DNA of 64,000 nt. Source: Arcuatula senhousia (lineage: Eukaryota; Mollusca; Bivalvia; Mytilida; Mytilidae). Numbering within the stretch: position 1 is the stretch's first letter; each line of letters begins with the position of its first letter. The DNA lies in NCBI GenBank assembly GCA_963971305.1, contig OZ020303.1:18473184-18537183 (forward strand), written 5' to 3'. Position numbers and translations under genes: made by a program. Below, piece after piece: positions 46,841 to 55,838 of the stretch. Under the pieces are notes generated by a model. It ran no database searches. It saw nothing but the letters and a program-made list of their open reading frames with translations, and was not told the origin of the DNA.

Positions 46841-49417
46841 TTATGCATCGGCATTAGAGTTGTTCTTCCATTCTTTGTAGACTATCTTGTATTCGTATGC
46901 TGACAATGTCAAAGCCCAACGTTGAATACGAGCTGCGGCCATAGACGGAATAGCTTTGTTCTCATTGAACAGTCCAATCAACGGCTTATGATCAGTATAA
47001 ATTGTAAATGTCCTATCAAACAAATACTGATGAAACTTTTTCAATGCGATAACAATTGCCAAGCCTTCTTTTTCTATAACACTATAGTTTTTCTCGGCCG
47101 GCGCTAGCGTTCTAGACACGTATCCAATCGGTCTATCGGATCCATCATCCATTCTATGAGATAGAACGGCTCCTATCCCATATGGTGAAGCATCGCATGA
47201 AAGAATAAGCTCTTTCTGTGAGTCATAATGAACTAGTACTTTTGACGACTTCAACAACGTTTTGGAAAGTTCGAAAGCTCCTCTCTGCTGACTTTCCCAT
47301 TTCCATTTAGCATGCTTTTGCAAGAGCCCATGAAGAGGTTGAAGTTTTGCTGACAAATCTGGCAAAAATCTATTGTAATAGTTCAACATTCCTAAGTAAG
47401 ATTTTAATTCACTTACATTTGTCGGTTCTGGTGCATCCGTGATTGCTTTCACTTTGCTTTCCAGCGGATAAATCCCATTTTTATCGATTCTATGTCCTAA
47501 ATAAATCACCTCAGGCGCTAAAAACAAACTCTTGTCTTTGTTTAGCCTCATGCCCGATTCTTGAAGTTTCTCGAGGACTCTTGTCAAGGTTTGCAAATGT
47601 TCCTGTCTACTCTTCCCGGTAACTAATATGTCGTCGACTCTGACTACGACGTGTGGTATGCCTTGGAGTAAATTTTCCATTGTACGCTGGAAAATTCCTG
47701 GAGCTGAACTAACACCATAGGGTAAACGTGTGTATCTGAATAACCCTTTGTGAGTATTTATTGTCACATATTGCCTAGATTCCTCGTCAAGCAATATCTG
47801 CTGATAAGCTTGGCTCAGGTCAAGCTTCGAAAATGCTTGCCCTCCACTCAAAGTTGCGTACAAGTCATCCGTCTTAGGAATAGGATAGTTATCCAGTTTG
47901 GACACCTGATTGATTGTAACCTTATAATCCCCACAAATTCGAACTGACTTGTCTGGTTTTAGTATCGGTACTATGGGTGCTGCCCATTCCGAAAATTCTA
48001 CTTTCTCAATTGTACCTTCACTTTCTAATCTCTCAAGCTCCTTCTCAATTTTCTTCTTTAATGCATATGGCACCGGTCTTGCTTTGAAATATTTTGGTTT
48101 AGCATCCTTATCTACATAAATCTTGGCCTTCGTTCCCTTTAAAGTACCAAGCCCTGTTTTGAACACATCTGGGTATTTACGGAAAAGTTCTTGCAAGTCC
48201 ACATCCTTCTCTTTATATTGTTTGACCATAAATATGGAGTGCCAGTCTAGTCTTAATGTCTTGAGCCAATCACGCCCCATTAAACTAGGTCCTTTACCTT
48301 TCACTACGGTAATCGGTAATTCCACCTTCTGAGTTTTGTAATTAACTATTACTCTCCTCTTCCCTAGAACTTCTATCTTCTCGCCTGTATAAGTGCGTAG
48401 ATTTGAGTTCGATTTCTCCAGTTTTTGTGTACTTCCTAGTATTTGGTTTTTTGTCTCTTCGCTGATCACAGATACTAAAGCTCCTGTATCAATTTCCATG
48501 TTCACTTCTTTCCCATTTATACTTATGGAAACATAGTACGGATCTTTCGATTTGTCACCTATTTGATGCATCGAATAATAATCCTCGGATTCACTGTCAC
48601 TTTGACCATCCTTAACAAAATGCGTTTTACTTGGTCGCTTTTGTTTTCCTCGCTTCATTTGCGGTTTGTAGTTAGGTTTCGATCTTGCTTGGTGTTGACC
48701 ATGTTGATTCTTGTTGCGGCACATTTTTGCAATATGTCCCTTCTTCTCGCACACATAGCATTTAGCCTCTTTAAATTTGCAGTCGTTTGGCTTATGATTG
48801 CCTCCACACCGATAACATTGATCCGTGGTGAACGAAACTTTATGTACGGTTGTCGACCGCGACTCTTGAGTCTGTAAATCCTGCACGTTTTTCGCTGCAG
48901 TCTCCATTGCTGTGGCTATTTCCATTGCTTTGGGGAATTTCAATTTAGGCTCAGCTAAAAGTCGCCTTTGAATACGGTCGTCTTTTATTCCACACACTAG
49001 CCTATCTCTAAGCATATCCTCTAAAGTTCCTCCAAAATTGCAATGTTCTGAAATATTCCTTAGCTCTGCCACATACATGCTCACCGACTCGTTTGGATGT
49101 CTATCTCTTGAATTAAACTTATATCTCTGTACAGTTTCCGATGGTTCTGGGTTTTGATGATCCTTTACTAACTTAACAAGTTCATCAAAAGTTTTATCAC
49201 CTGGCTTGTTTGGCGCAATTAAATTCCTCATTAGTTTGTATGTCTTCTTACCACATACACTCAGTAGAATTGCTCGTTTCTTGCCTGCATCATCGATGTT
49301 ATTTGCCGAAAAGTAAAATTCAAGTCTCTCGGTATATTGAACCCAATCTTCTGAATGTTCGTCAAATTCATCAATCCTGCCATAATTCGATGGCATTGGT
49401 TGTGGATCTTGTGCCAT
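46841..49417 (-). CDS. Gypsy gag-protease-RT-RNase H polyprotein
   Basis: 858 residues in one frame. Gag is residues 1 to about 200. Two zinc knuckles follow (CYRCGGNHKPNDC about 201-213; CYVCEKKGHIAKMC about 220-233). The protease active site DTGA is near 310. RT motifs are LDLSQAY (about 533) and VRVDD (about 593-597); the usual aromatic residue before x-DD is Arg here. RNase H includes DASPYG (about 742) and YTDHKP. It ends NNSNADA at a TAA, at a place where the family normally reads straight on into integrase, so the stop looks like a point nonsense change. The start ATG at 49417 follows the primer site by about 45 bases. Confidence 0.93.
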   Translation of the reverse strand: MAQDPQPMPSNYGRIDEFDEHSEDWVQYTERLEFYFSANNIDDAGKKRAILLSVCGKKTYKLMRNLIAPNKPGDKTFDELVKLVKDHQNPEPSETVQRYKFNSRDRHPNESVSMYVAELRNISEHCNFGGTLEDMLRDRLVCGIKDDRIQRRLLAEPKLKFPKAMEIATAMETAAKNVQDLQTQESRSTTVHKVSFTTDQCYRCGGNHKPNDCKFKEAKCYVCEKKGHIAKMCRNKNQHGQHQARSKPNYKPQMKRGKQKRPSKTHFVKDGQSDSESEDYYSMHQIGDKSKDPYYVSISINGKEVNMEIDTGALVSVISEETKNQILGSTQKLEKSNSNLRTYTGEKIEVLGKRRVIVNYKTQKVELPITVVKGKGPSLMGRDWLKTLRLDWHSIFMVKQYKEKDVDLQELFRKYPDVFKTGLGTLKGTKAKIYVDKDAKPKYFKARPVPYALKKKIEKELERLESEGTIEKVEFSEWAAPIVPILKPDKSVRICGDYKVTINQVSKLDNYPIPKTDDLYATLSGGQAFSKLDLSQAYQQILLDEESRQYVTINTHKGLFRYTRLPYGVSSAPGIFQRTMENLLQGIPHVVVRVDDILVTGKSRQEHLQTLTRVLEKLQESGMRLNKDKSLFLAPEVIYLGHRIDKNGIYPLESKVKAITDAPEPTNVSELKSYLGMLNYYNRFLPDLSAKLQPLHGLLQKHAKWKWESQQRGAFELSKTLLKSSKVLVHYDSQKELILSCDASPYGIGAVLSHRMDDGSDRPIGYVSRTLAPAEKNYSVIEKEGLAIVIALKKFHQYLFDRTFTIYTDHKPLIGLFNENKAIPSMAAARIQRWALTLSAYEYKIVYKEWKNNSNADA

Positions 49418-49462
49418 TGTTAATGTCTTTTAATCCAATGTTATATTAATCCAGTATAATTC

Positions 49463-49480
49463 GTTTAATCCTCGTCGCCA
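49463..49480 (-). promoter_or_regulatory. tRNA primer-binding site of the Gypsy element
   Basis: Three bases after the 5' LTR on the minus strand comes TGGCGACGAGGATTAAAC. It opens with the TGG expected for pairing with a tRNA CCA end. The tRNA species was not determined. Confidence 0.7.
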
Positions 49481-49740
49481 ATATGTGATAACTCAATCAC
49501 TTGAAATAAAACTTAAATATTTTCTACTATTTATTAATTGCATCTAAACGGTCGAACATACAATTACAGACTGATGTAAATCCTAACCTTATCATGAAGT
49601 GTCTATAACATGTGCAGGTGCATATTAACCTTACTCTGACATTTAACTAAACATGAAATTCCCAAAGATATTTATCATCACTAGATAATTAATTTAATAC
49701 TGTCTCGCCTATAGAACAATAATGCTGAGTTGATTGTTTA

Positions 49741-50316
49741 GACCTCTTTCAGTTAAATAAACCATCTTGGTATGGCAGTGTCCATTATATATTGGAAAAA
49801 ATTCCAAATATTCAAAATTTAGCATTATATCATAATAAGATAAGTACTTTTAAATTGAAAATTCGAAAAGAACTGAAGTCATATTTCACAAACTTATGGC
49901 ATCAAGACCATCTTAAACACACGGAGGGCAAGCTTAGAACATACATTAAATTTAAAACAAATTTTGGAAAAGAAAAATATCTCACCATTATAAAAAATTT
50001 TGAGCAAAGGAGTCGACTAACACGATTTAGAATATCATCTCATTACTTACGAATTGAGACTGGTCGTTATCAGGGTACCCTCTTAAATGACAGAACATGT
50101 ACTAAGTGTGAATCTGGAGATGTGGAAGATGAATGTCATTTTTTATTCATTTGTAGCAAATTTAATGACGATCGAAAAAACCTTTATGACCTTATTACTA
50201 ATAAATGTCCTAACTTCATCAATCTAGAAAATAAGGACAAACTGATATGGCTAATGAACACAGAAGAAAAGTCAGTGCTGTCTGCACTTAGCAGTTATAT
50301 ATCAAAAATACAGTAA
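49741..50316 (+). CDS. LINE ORF2 C-terminal fragment with CCHC zinc motif
   Basis: 192 codons including the stop, truncated at the 5' end by insertion. Recognisable parts are FRISSHYLRIETGR and the zinc motif C-x2-C-x8-H-x4-C (CTKCESGDVEDECHFLFIC). It aligns with HILRIETGR and CKYC...HFLLEC of the LINE at 58681. The catalytic RT domain is absent, so it is inert. The frame is intact, consistent with a recent insertion. Confidence 0.85.
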   Translation, partial: DLFQLNKPSWYGSVHYILEKIPNIQNLALYHNKISTFKLKIRKELKSYFTNLWHQDHLKHTEGKLRTYIKFKTNFGKEKYLTIIKNFEQRSRLTRFRISSHYLRIETGRYQGTLLNDRTCTKCESGDVEDECHFLFICSKFNDDRKNLYDLITNKCPNFINLENKDKLIWLMNTEEKSVLSALSSYISKIQ

Positions 50317-50419
50317 ATAAATTATCAAATTTATAAAAGCCATGTAAATTCTTTTTTTTTTATCTATAGAATATTCCTATTTCAATATTTATCCATAGAC
50401 AGTTATTCATTTTGCCAAA

Positions 50420-50680
50420 TATCAGTCTTGCTTTTCTGCAACAGCCACGAGGAGGTCTATGAGATCTTGAAGTTCTTCATGTCCATAGACCTTGAGCATC
50501 GTCCCTTGGTGACTGTCGCAGATTAACAACACATGATTCACTATAACCGTACATGTATCTACTACTTTTTACCTTTTTGCGTCGGTCACGAGGAGGTCTA
50601 TGAGATCTTGAAATATTCATGTCCATAGACCTTGAGCAACGTCCCTTGGTGACCGTTGCAAATAGGTAATTCTTTTAAAC
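50420..50680 (+). repeat. Duplicated stem-loop block in LINE 3' UTR
   Basis: Two copies of about 100 bases (near 50441 and 50588). Each has 'gaggaggtctatgagatctt', then 'catgtccatagaccttgag' and 'cgtcccttggtgac'. GGTCTATG and CATAGACC can pair within each copy. Confidence 0.6.
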
Positions 50681-51000
50681 TTCTATCTTAGAAATGCTAA
50701 AACACTGTCATATATTAGTAGGTATATAATATAGAATATATCACATAATGATGGCATTTTCCATATCTCTAGATCGCATTGGTCATAGTCAATGGTTACA
50801 TCTTAATGTGTGCATTACTTAAACTTAAAATATCAATGTACAATGTACTTGAATGTAATATTGTTCGTTTGTTTGTTTATTTGTCATATATATTGAATCA
50901 TAAATGTTGTATGTCAATGCCCTACTGGGGACCTAATTTGGAAATAAATATATCTTATCTTATCTTATCTTATCTTATAACTGTCAATTGCTACAATGGG

Positions 51001-51732
51001 CGAACATTCCTATTTTGATTTCGTTTGCAGGTGAGCAATCACAATACGATGGTTCGCCGGGACGTCAGCGCTTACCTGTTGAAATTTTTTGGAGGGCAAA
51101 AAGACAATAAAACTGTGTTTAAAAACTCTTTAAATTGCCACAACTTTTTTTTTTTTTGATTTTTTCAACTAATCAGAAAAAAATTCTTTGGTTCTACACG
51201 TTTCAGAAAAAAGATCGTTTTTGTAGTGCATTTTGAAAATAAATATATTTGGTGGCTCTAAAGATAGAAAATTTGGTTGATTATTAATGAAAAATTACTT
51301 GGTCCAGAAACAATTTTACAGAAATTATTTTTAAAACAATAATGGTGGTTTCTTTCCCCGTGAAAGGTCCCCCGAGGGCTTGCTTACTTTTCGAGGGGAA
51401 AGAAATGTCGGGTCACATATCAACTAGGGTGATAACTGTTATATTATATATAGAATATTTGAATGAAACAATTCAACATTAAATTTTTAAACATATTTCC
51501 GTCCTTATTCCAAAAAAAAACGTGGTGCTCACTTCCAAAATCTCACGAGAGGGTGACCTGACCATGCGACCCAATGATTACCGCGGTTATCACATGTCAC
51601 ATGACAACGTCTTAGCGATTTTTATATGAGTATATAATATTGAAAGTTTCAATGTTTGTATGGGGCATTTGAAGTTTCGCCATAAATTGGGATTCATAAC
51701 AGTTTTAGAAAAAGTCAGCGATTAGTGGAGCA
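51001..51732. other. Non-coding flank right of the Gypsy element
   Basis: No gene recognised; AT-rich with short homopolymer runs. Confidence 0.35.
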
Positions 51733-51816
51733 CACAGGCGTTTGGGTCCAGGATTTTATTTTATTATTAATAACGTGTATATAAAAATTTTCATCTCGTC
51801 TATATACTATTTCCAC
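51733..51816. mobile_element. Single arm of the CACAGGCG palindromic MITE
   Basis: Begins CACAGGCGTTTGGGT and ends at 'ctatttccac', which is exactly the symmetry axis of the full palindrome at 15039-15208. The second arm is absent; an RT fragment follows at once. Confidence 0.75.
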
Positions 51817-51955
51817 AAGCACAATTAGATTGCATAGGAGTACTAATGGCCTTTCTACCGAGACGAATATAAATGATGTCCAAAAGATGATTTAGAGCAG
51901 TTATCATTTCTGCATCAGTCCAATTAACGTTACCTTTAAGTGTCTCGTTGCTATA
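51817..51955 (-). pseudogene. Reverse transcriptase core fragment
   Basis: The minus-strand frame includes NWTDAEMITALNHLLD, IYIRLG and PMQSNCA. It resembles the RT block with D-x-I-x-x-R-x-G and P-M-G-x-N-C-A seen in the same retroelement class as the fragment at 39295-39600. The normal Gly after PM is replaced and nearby residues are lost. Decayed; clade uncertain. Confidence 0.55.
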
Positions 51956-52179
51956 TAAAAAACGATTTACTAAATAAGTTACTTACAATGTCATGAATGT
52001 ATAGATTTAAAAAAAAAAACAATTTAACCAATTATTTAAATTTCTGTTGAATAAAATAATACGAAGCCAAGGTTAGAAAGTCTTCTAAATAATTACGAAA
52101 GGATATAGAGTAAATGAACATGAGACTATAATACATATGTTAACTTCAACTGCAAAAATAATATTGACCAGTATTACAT

Positions 52180-52800
52180 ATTTGCATTTTCATTTATCGA
52201 TTTTTTTTTTATTTCATGTTTGCTTTGTGTTTCTTCCTTTCAAATGCTGCTCCTCGAGCATGAATAAATTTCATTTTAAATTTGTCACTAAATGAGACAA
52301 TCAGTTTTACTCTATGGAAGTGAGTGTTGGAGAGTCACTAAAGATGACATGAGATCTTTTGTCTAGCTTCCATCATAGCTGCCTCCGACAAATCTGCAGA
52401 ATATTCTGACCCAACAAAATATCAAACATCAATCTACTTAAGATGACTGAATCCATCTGTATCTGCAAATAAAACAGAGACGCTTTCGTTGGCTTGGCTA
52501 CTGATGTCCTCAGAATTCCAAACACAAACAACACCAAAACAGCACTAAGATGGACACCACAGGGCAAGATACCACGAGACAGACCAAAGATATGGAAAAA
52601 GACTGGAAAACGAGCTTAAAGACTTAAAAACGACATGGGGTGTGGCAGAGAACAAGGCAAAGAATCGAACTGAATGGAGAGACCTTGTGTTGACCTTATA
52701 GCGAAGAGGATAGATTGGTAGATAAATGAGACAACATGACATTTTACTCCATTCAGGACACGATTCACACGCTACAGAAATCAAAGTATACAGAATAATA
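52180..52800 (+). pseudogene. Relic of FAM167-like intron 1 end and exon 2, split by a LINE
   Basis: 52205-52288 resembles the DNA just upstream of FAM167-like exon 2 ('caaatgctgctc' and 'atttcat' in the same order). After a LINE (52301-52722), 52731-52797 matches the start of exon 2 (acaacatgacattttac, then cattcaggacacgattcaca) with an 18-base deletion. Because intron sequence is included, this was copied as genomic DNA, not through mRNA. It has no coding capacity. Confidence 0.65.
52301..52722 (+). mobile_element. 5'-truncated, decayed LINE fragment with 12-base target duplication
   Basis: Translated pieces match the end of a LINE ORF2: VLLYGSECWRVTK, ALRWTPQGK, then TTWGVAENKAKNRTEWRDLV. 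Several stops and shifts are present. TAAATGAGACAA flanks it on both sides (52289-52300 and 52723-52734). It is a different LINE family from the one at 58681. Confidence 0.75.
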
Positions 52801-52857
52801 ATGAACGCCAACCGGATTTGGTGTATATATAATGATCTATATGCTTTTATTCTTAGG

Positions 52858-53150
52858 CACGGACCATTTGATTTTCGGGGGGGGGGGGGGGGGGGCTGGG
52901 ATTTTACCTTGAGCCGGGAATTTTTTTTTCGCCCGCTTTGCGGGCCAGAATATTTTTTTTCACACACATATTAAGCAAGGAGATTTTGTTGGCAAGATCA
53001 TTTTTTTTTCAATTGGCAAGATTGAAACCAGATTATTTTTTTCAACCTAGGTGCCGGCCAGATTATTTTTTTTACAACTTTTTACAGCTTTTGTTTGTCC
53101 CTACCAATATTTTTTTGGGGGTTTTATGTCCAGAAATGGGTCTTTCGTTG
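52858..53150 (+). repeat. GACCATTTGA-G-run dispersed element, diverged copy
   Basis: 'ggaccatttgattttc' followed by a run of about 19 G and then 'gccagattattttttt' phrases. Related to 18610, 29045 and 60609. Frames across it are compositional. Confidence 0.55.
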
Positions 53151-53211
53151 ATAATTTAAGGATTTGTTTGAATCTTATGCATTGTATTTTTAGGCCAATG
53201 CAAGACTACGA

Positions 53212-53350
53212 GGAGTGACCCCTGGTCATGTGGAAGACTGTTGGCCGTTTTCCATTGTGATTTTTTAGATTGTCGTTTCTTTTATGTTGGTTGTGTCGCG
53301 TATATTTTTATAGTAAAAGTTTGAATTGAATTATTCCACATTTCTTTATC
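53212..53350 (+). repeat. Diverged SINE-like repeat copy
   Basis: 'ctggtcatgtggaagactg', 'ggccgttttccattgtg' and 'ggttgtgtcgcgta' match the family at 4345 and 19768 with substitutions and a short insertion. Confidence 0.5.
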
Positions 53351-53567
53351 ATCTATTAGTTAACTTTTTATGTTAATGTTCAAAAGTTGAAATTCTTGTT
53401 AATTTTTTTTCAGCAACTACTGATAACAGCCTCTTGATATTTAAATCTTAGGAATCACCACTGAAAAATGAAAACAAACCTGTTAGCTTAAACAGTTTTA
53501 CTTCTTCCGAATATCTCATAGATGTAGTAAACCCGTCCAAGCTAAACCGTCGTACGACCATTGAAAA

Positions 53568-55402
53568 TACGGTGTGTTCACGTTTCTCCAACATTTGATA
53601 ATTAACTATAACAACATTCAATTAAGGGTGGGGATTAGGGGGCCAACTAAAGGATAGCCCAGTTATTTATCACCTGTTAAAACTGTAAAAATATATAATT
53701 TTTTTTTAATGTATTGTTTGTTCACAGAGTAAGGTTCCTATTTCAAAACAAAATGTAAAGAATATTGTTTTTTTCTAAATCCTTGATTTTTATTTAATTG
53801 CTTTCTTTTCCATTATATGTTGAATTTTAAGGATGTTGACTTATACTAAGTTCTTCTGAAAAATACTTTAATTTTTTGTATTGTTTTTTCCCCCATTTCT
53901 AATCTGATTCTTAACCGAGGCTGATTTTTGAAACCCAACCCGTATTAATCGGCAAAACGATTTCAGATACTTCATTTGAAGAATGTTCAGAATATGTGTT
54001 GAGAAAATCTTTTAATAACTACAAAATTTTAATGTACAACTATACCAATACGTGTTATCCACGACGAAAAGTTTAATATTTCCACACAAGCAATTCAAAA
54101 ATATAGAAAAACAGAAAAAAAACCTGTCAAATAAAACTATGTAAATGCTAGGATTCAAAGGAGCGCTTATTCTATGTAGTTTTGGACTCAAAGCTGCAAG
54201 TCAAGGAATCTGTGCACGAGTGTTCTGAGTCTAAAATCAATGTAAAAACTAAATTTCTTCTAAATTTGATCTGGTTATTGCTACATACAAGGCTTGAATC
54301 TAGAACCAAACAAGGGTAACCTGGCCAATATTTCTTGCAAATTGCAACACAAATGACTTGCTGTTGGGGGGACTTTTAGGGTAAGTCAGATCCAGTTAAA
54401 AAGATGATACGCAAACACGTCATTATGTCACATATTTTAGATACATTTTTATTTGAGATATTGAGTAATTGTTAACAAGCATATTCGTTTGTTTCTATAG
54501 CTTTCAAGTCACGTATGAATTCAGAGTCAAAAACCCATTTGCTGAGTGTTGCTGCACAAGAAACTTGACATAAAAAAGCTCACGTATACAGTTGTACGTA
54601 ATATATTGGTGTTATTTTAAATCAAATACAAAAGTGCCAAAAACCTATATTCTTTTTTTCTGCTTAAGCTTACCGTTAAGAAATATCATAGAAAAGTGAG
54701 TAAATGTCTAAATTTTATTTAAAAAAAAACAACCAAACTGACAAACAAACACAGAGTCACAGAGTTTTTTTTTTATCTCTAACGTCGGCACACGTTGGCT
54801 AAAACGTTATAATGTAGCAGGGTCATGACTTCTATTCTGTCTTTATAGCGCTCTGCTGGATTTTAAATCATTTACACCATGGAATTATTATATCTTTTGT
54901 CTAAAATCTGATAACTTCATGCGTGCAGAGTGTTGTGAAAGAAGAAGCCCTTCCGGGTGGTGTTTTTTGGCATTGAAAGGCCCGAGCGTAACCGGTGTCA
55001 GAGCGTAACGTAAAGCAGTTTCAAAGTCAGTGAAGAAGACAGCTTTTTTTAAAAACTATAAAAGTATCTTATCTTTAACATTTTTATGCTGAATGATGAT
55101 GAATTAGAAAGTAAATATCAAAATAAAAACAAACAAAAAATAATATCAAAATCTTTTTATAAAATTATATATTTACATCAGTTTTATTAAAATTAATCGA
55201 TTTCTTTCTATAAATTCTATGCATTTTCCTTTTTTTTTACTTTAAACATCGAGCCTGAATCTTATACAATTTTACTGCAGGTGAATTACAGGTAAGAAAA
55301 CTCTTAGCAATCCTTATGAGGGCCTCTTAATCCCCAACCTTAATTGGATGTTGTTATTGCTAATTATCAAATGTTGGAGAAACGTGAATAAACCGAAAAT
55401 AC
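53568..55402. mobile_element. 1.8 kb long inverted-repeat element
   Basis: Left arm (about 53568-53643) with 'ttctccaacatttgataatt' and 'ggggattaggg' is inverted at 55320-55400 ('aatccccaacc', 'taattatcaaatgttggaga'). Arm identity is high over about 75 bases and fades further in. The interior shows no coding sequence. Exact ends and target duplication were not resolved. Confidence 0.6.
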
Positions 55403-55417
55403 TAAATACGCAATACG

Positions 55418-55505
55418 GTTGATTTTGTGTTTCCTCGTGTTGTTCTTGTTCGTGTTAAATGTTTTTGTCGTTGCCCTTTTGGACTTTTACCTCTTTGCTT
55501 CCCTC
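55418..55505 (+). repeat. Dispersed repeat with 'gttcttgttcgtgtt' core
   Basis: Matches 20090-20245 and, inverted, 58490-58640 over 'gttgattttgtg' to 'cttttggactt'. Confidence 0.45.
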
Positions 55506-55838
55506 AGAAAAATATTCTTGCATCTGGACGAAATCGCATGGGCTTTTTTTTTCATAAACACGCTCTTAACTGTTTGTGCTTTTTCAAAGTATGGTTCTCC
55601 GTGTAGTGCATGTCAAAGAACATGCTCTTATCTGAAAATGCTCGTATCTCACTGAAGGCTCTATCTTCCCAAGTCATGGTTTTCTATTGGAATCTCGAAG
55701 TGGATGAGAAAACCCTGACTTCAAGTCTTGGGAGGACTTTCTTTCAATTCAAATATAGAAATATATAATAACACCTCACTCCTTATTTGGCACTGAAAAC
55801 GAGAATTAGATATTCTAATAATGTTTAAAATATTTTAA

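Larger units (their letters stand above)
49741..50975 (+). mobile_element. 5'-truncated LINE inserted in the Gypsy 5' LTR
   Basis: It opens in frame from its first base (GAC CTC TTT) and codes to 50316, the C-terminal end of a LINE reverse transcriptase protein. A 3' UTR follows with a duplicated 'cacgaggaggtctatgag' block. Then come the hairpin CCCTACTGGGG, GGAAATAAA, and a (TATCT)n tail at about 50950-50975. No clear target duplication was found beyond ambiguous TA bases. The protein end is related to that of the LINE at 58681-60607. Confidence 0.88.
43240..50995 (-). mobile_element. Ty3/Gypsy LTR retrotransposon with two nested insertions
   Basis: The LTRs are 277 bases (43240-43516; and 49484-49740 plus 50976-50995 after removing an insertion) and identical as read. 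They start TG and end CA. ATGGG flanks the whole at 43235-43239 and 50996-51000. The minus-strand order is 5' LTR, primer site, gag-protease-RT-RNase H, integrase, polypurine tract, 3' LTR. No envelope gene was seen. Damage includes a stop codon at 46841-46843, a 1.68 kb transposon at 44101-45784, and a LINE at 49741-50975 in the 5' LTR. LTR identity implies recent arrival. Confidence 0.93.
49484..50995 (-). repeat. 5' LTR of the Gypsy element, split by a LINE insertion
   Basis: The LTR parts are 49484-49740 (257 bases) and 50976-50995 (20 bases), which sum to 277 and match the 3' LTR base for base. The interruption falls within TTATATAAAC, the presumed TATA box of the element's own promoter. 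Confidence 0.9.
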
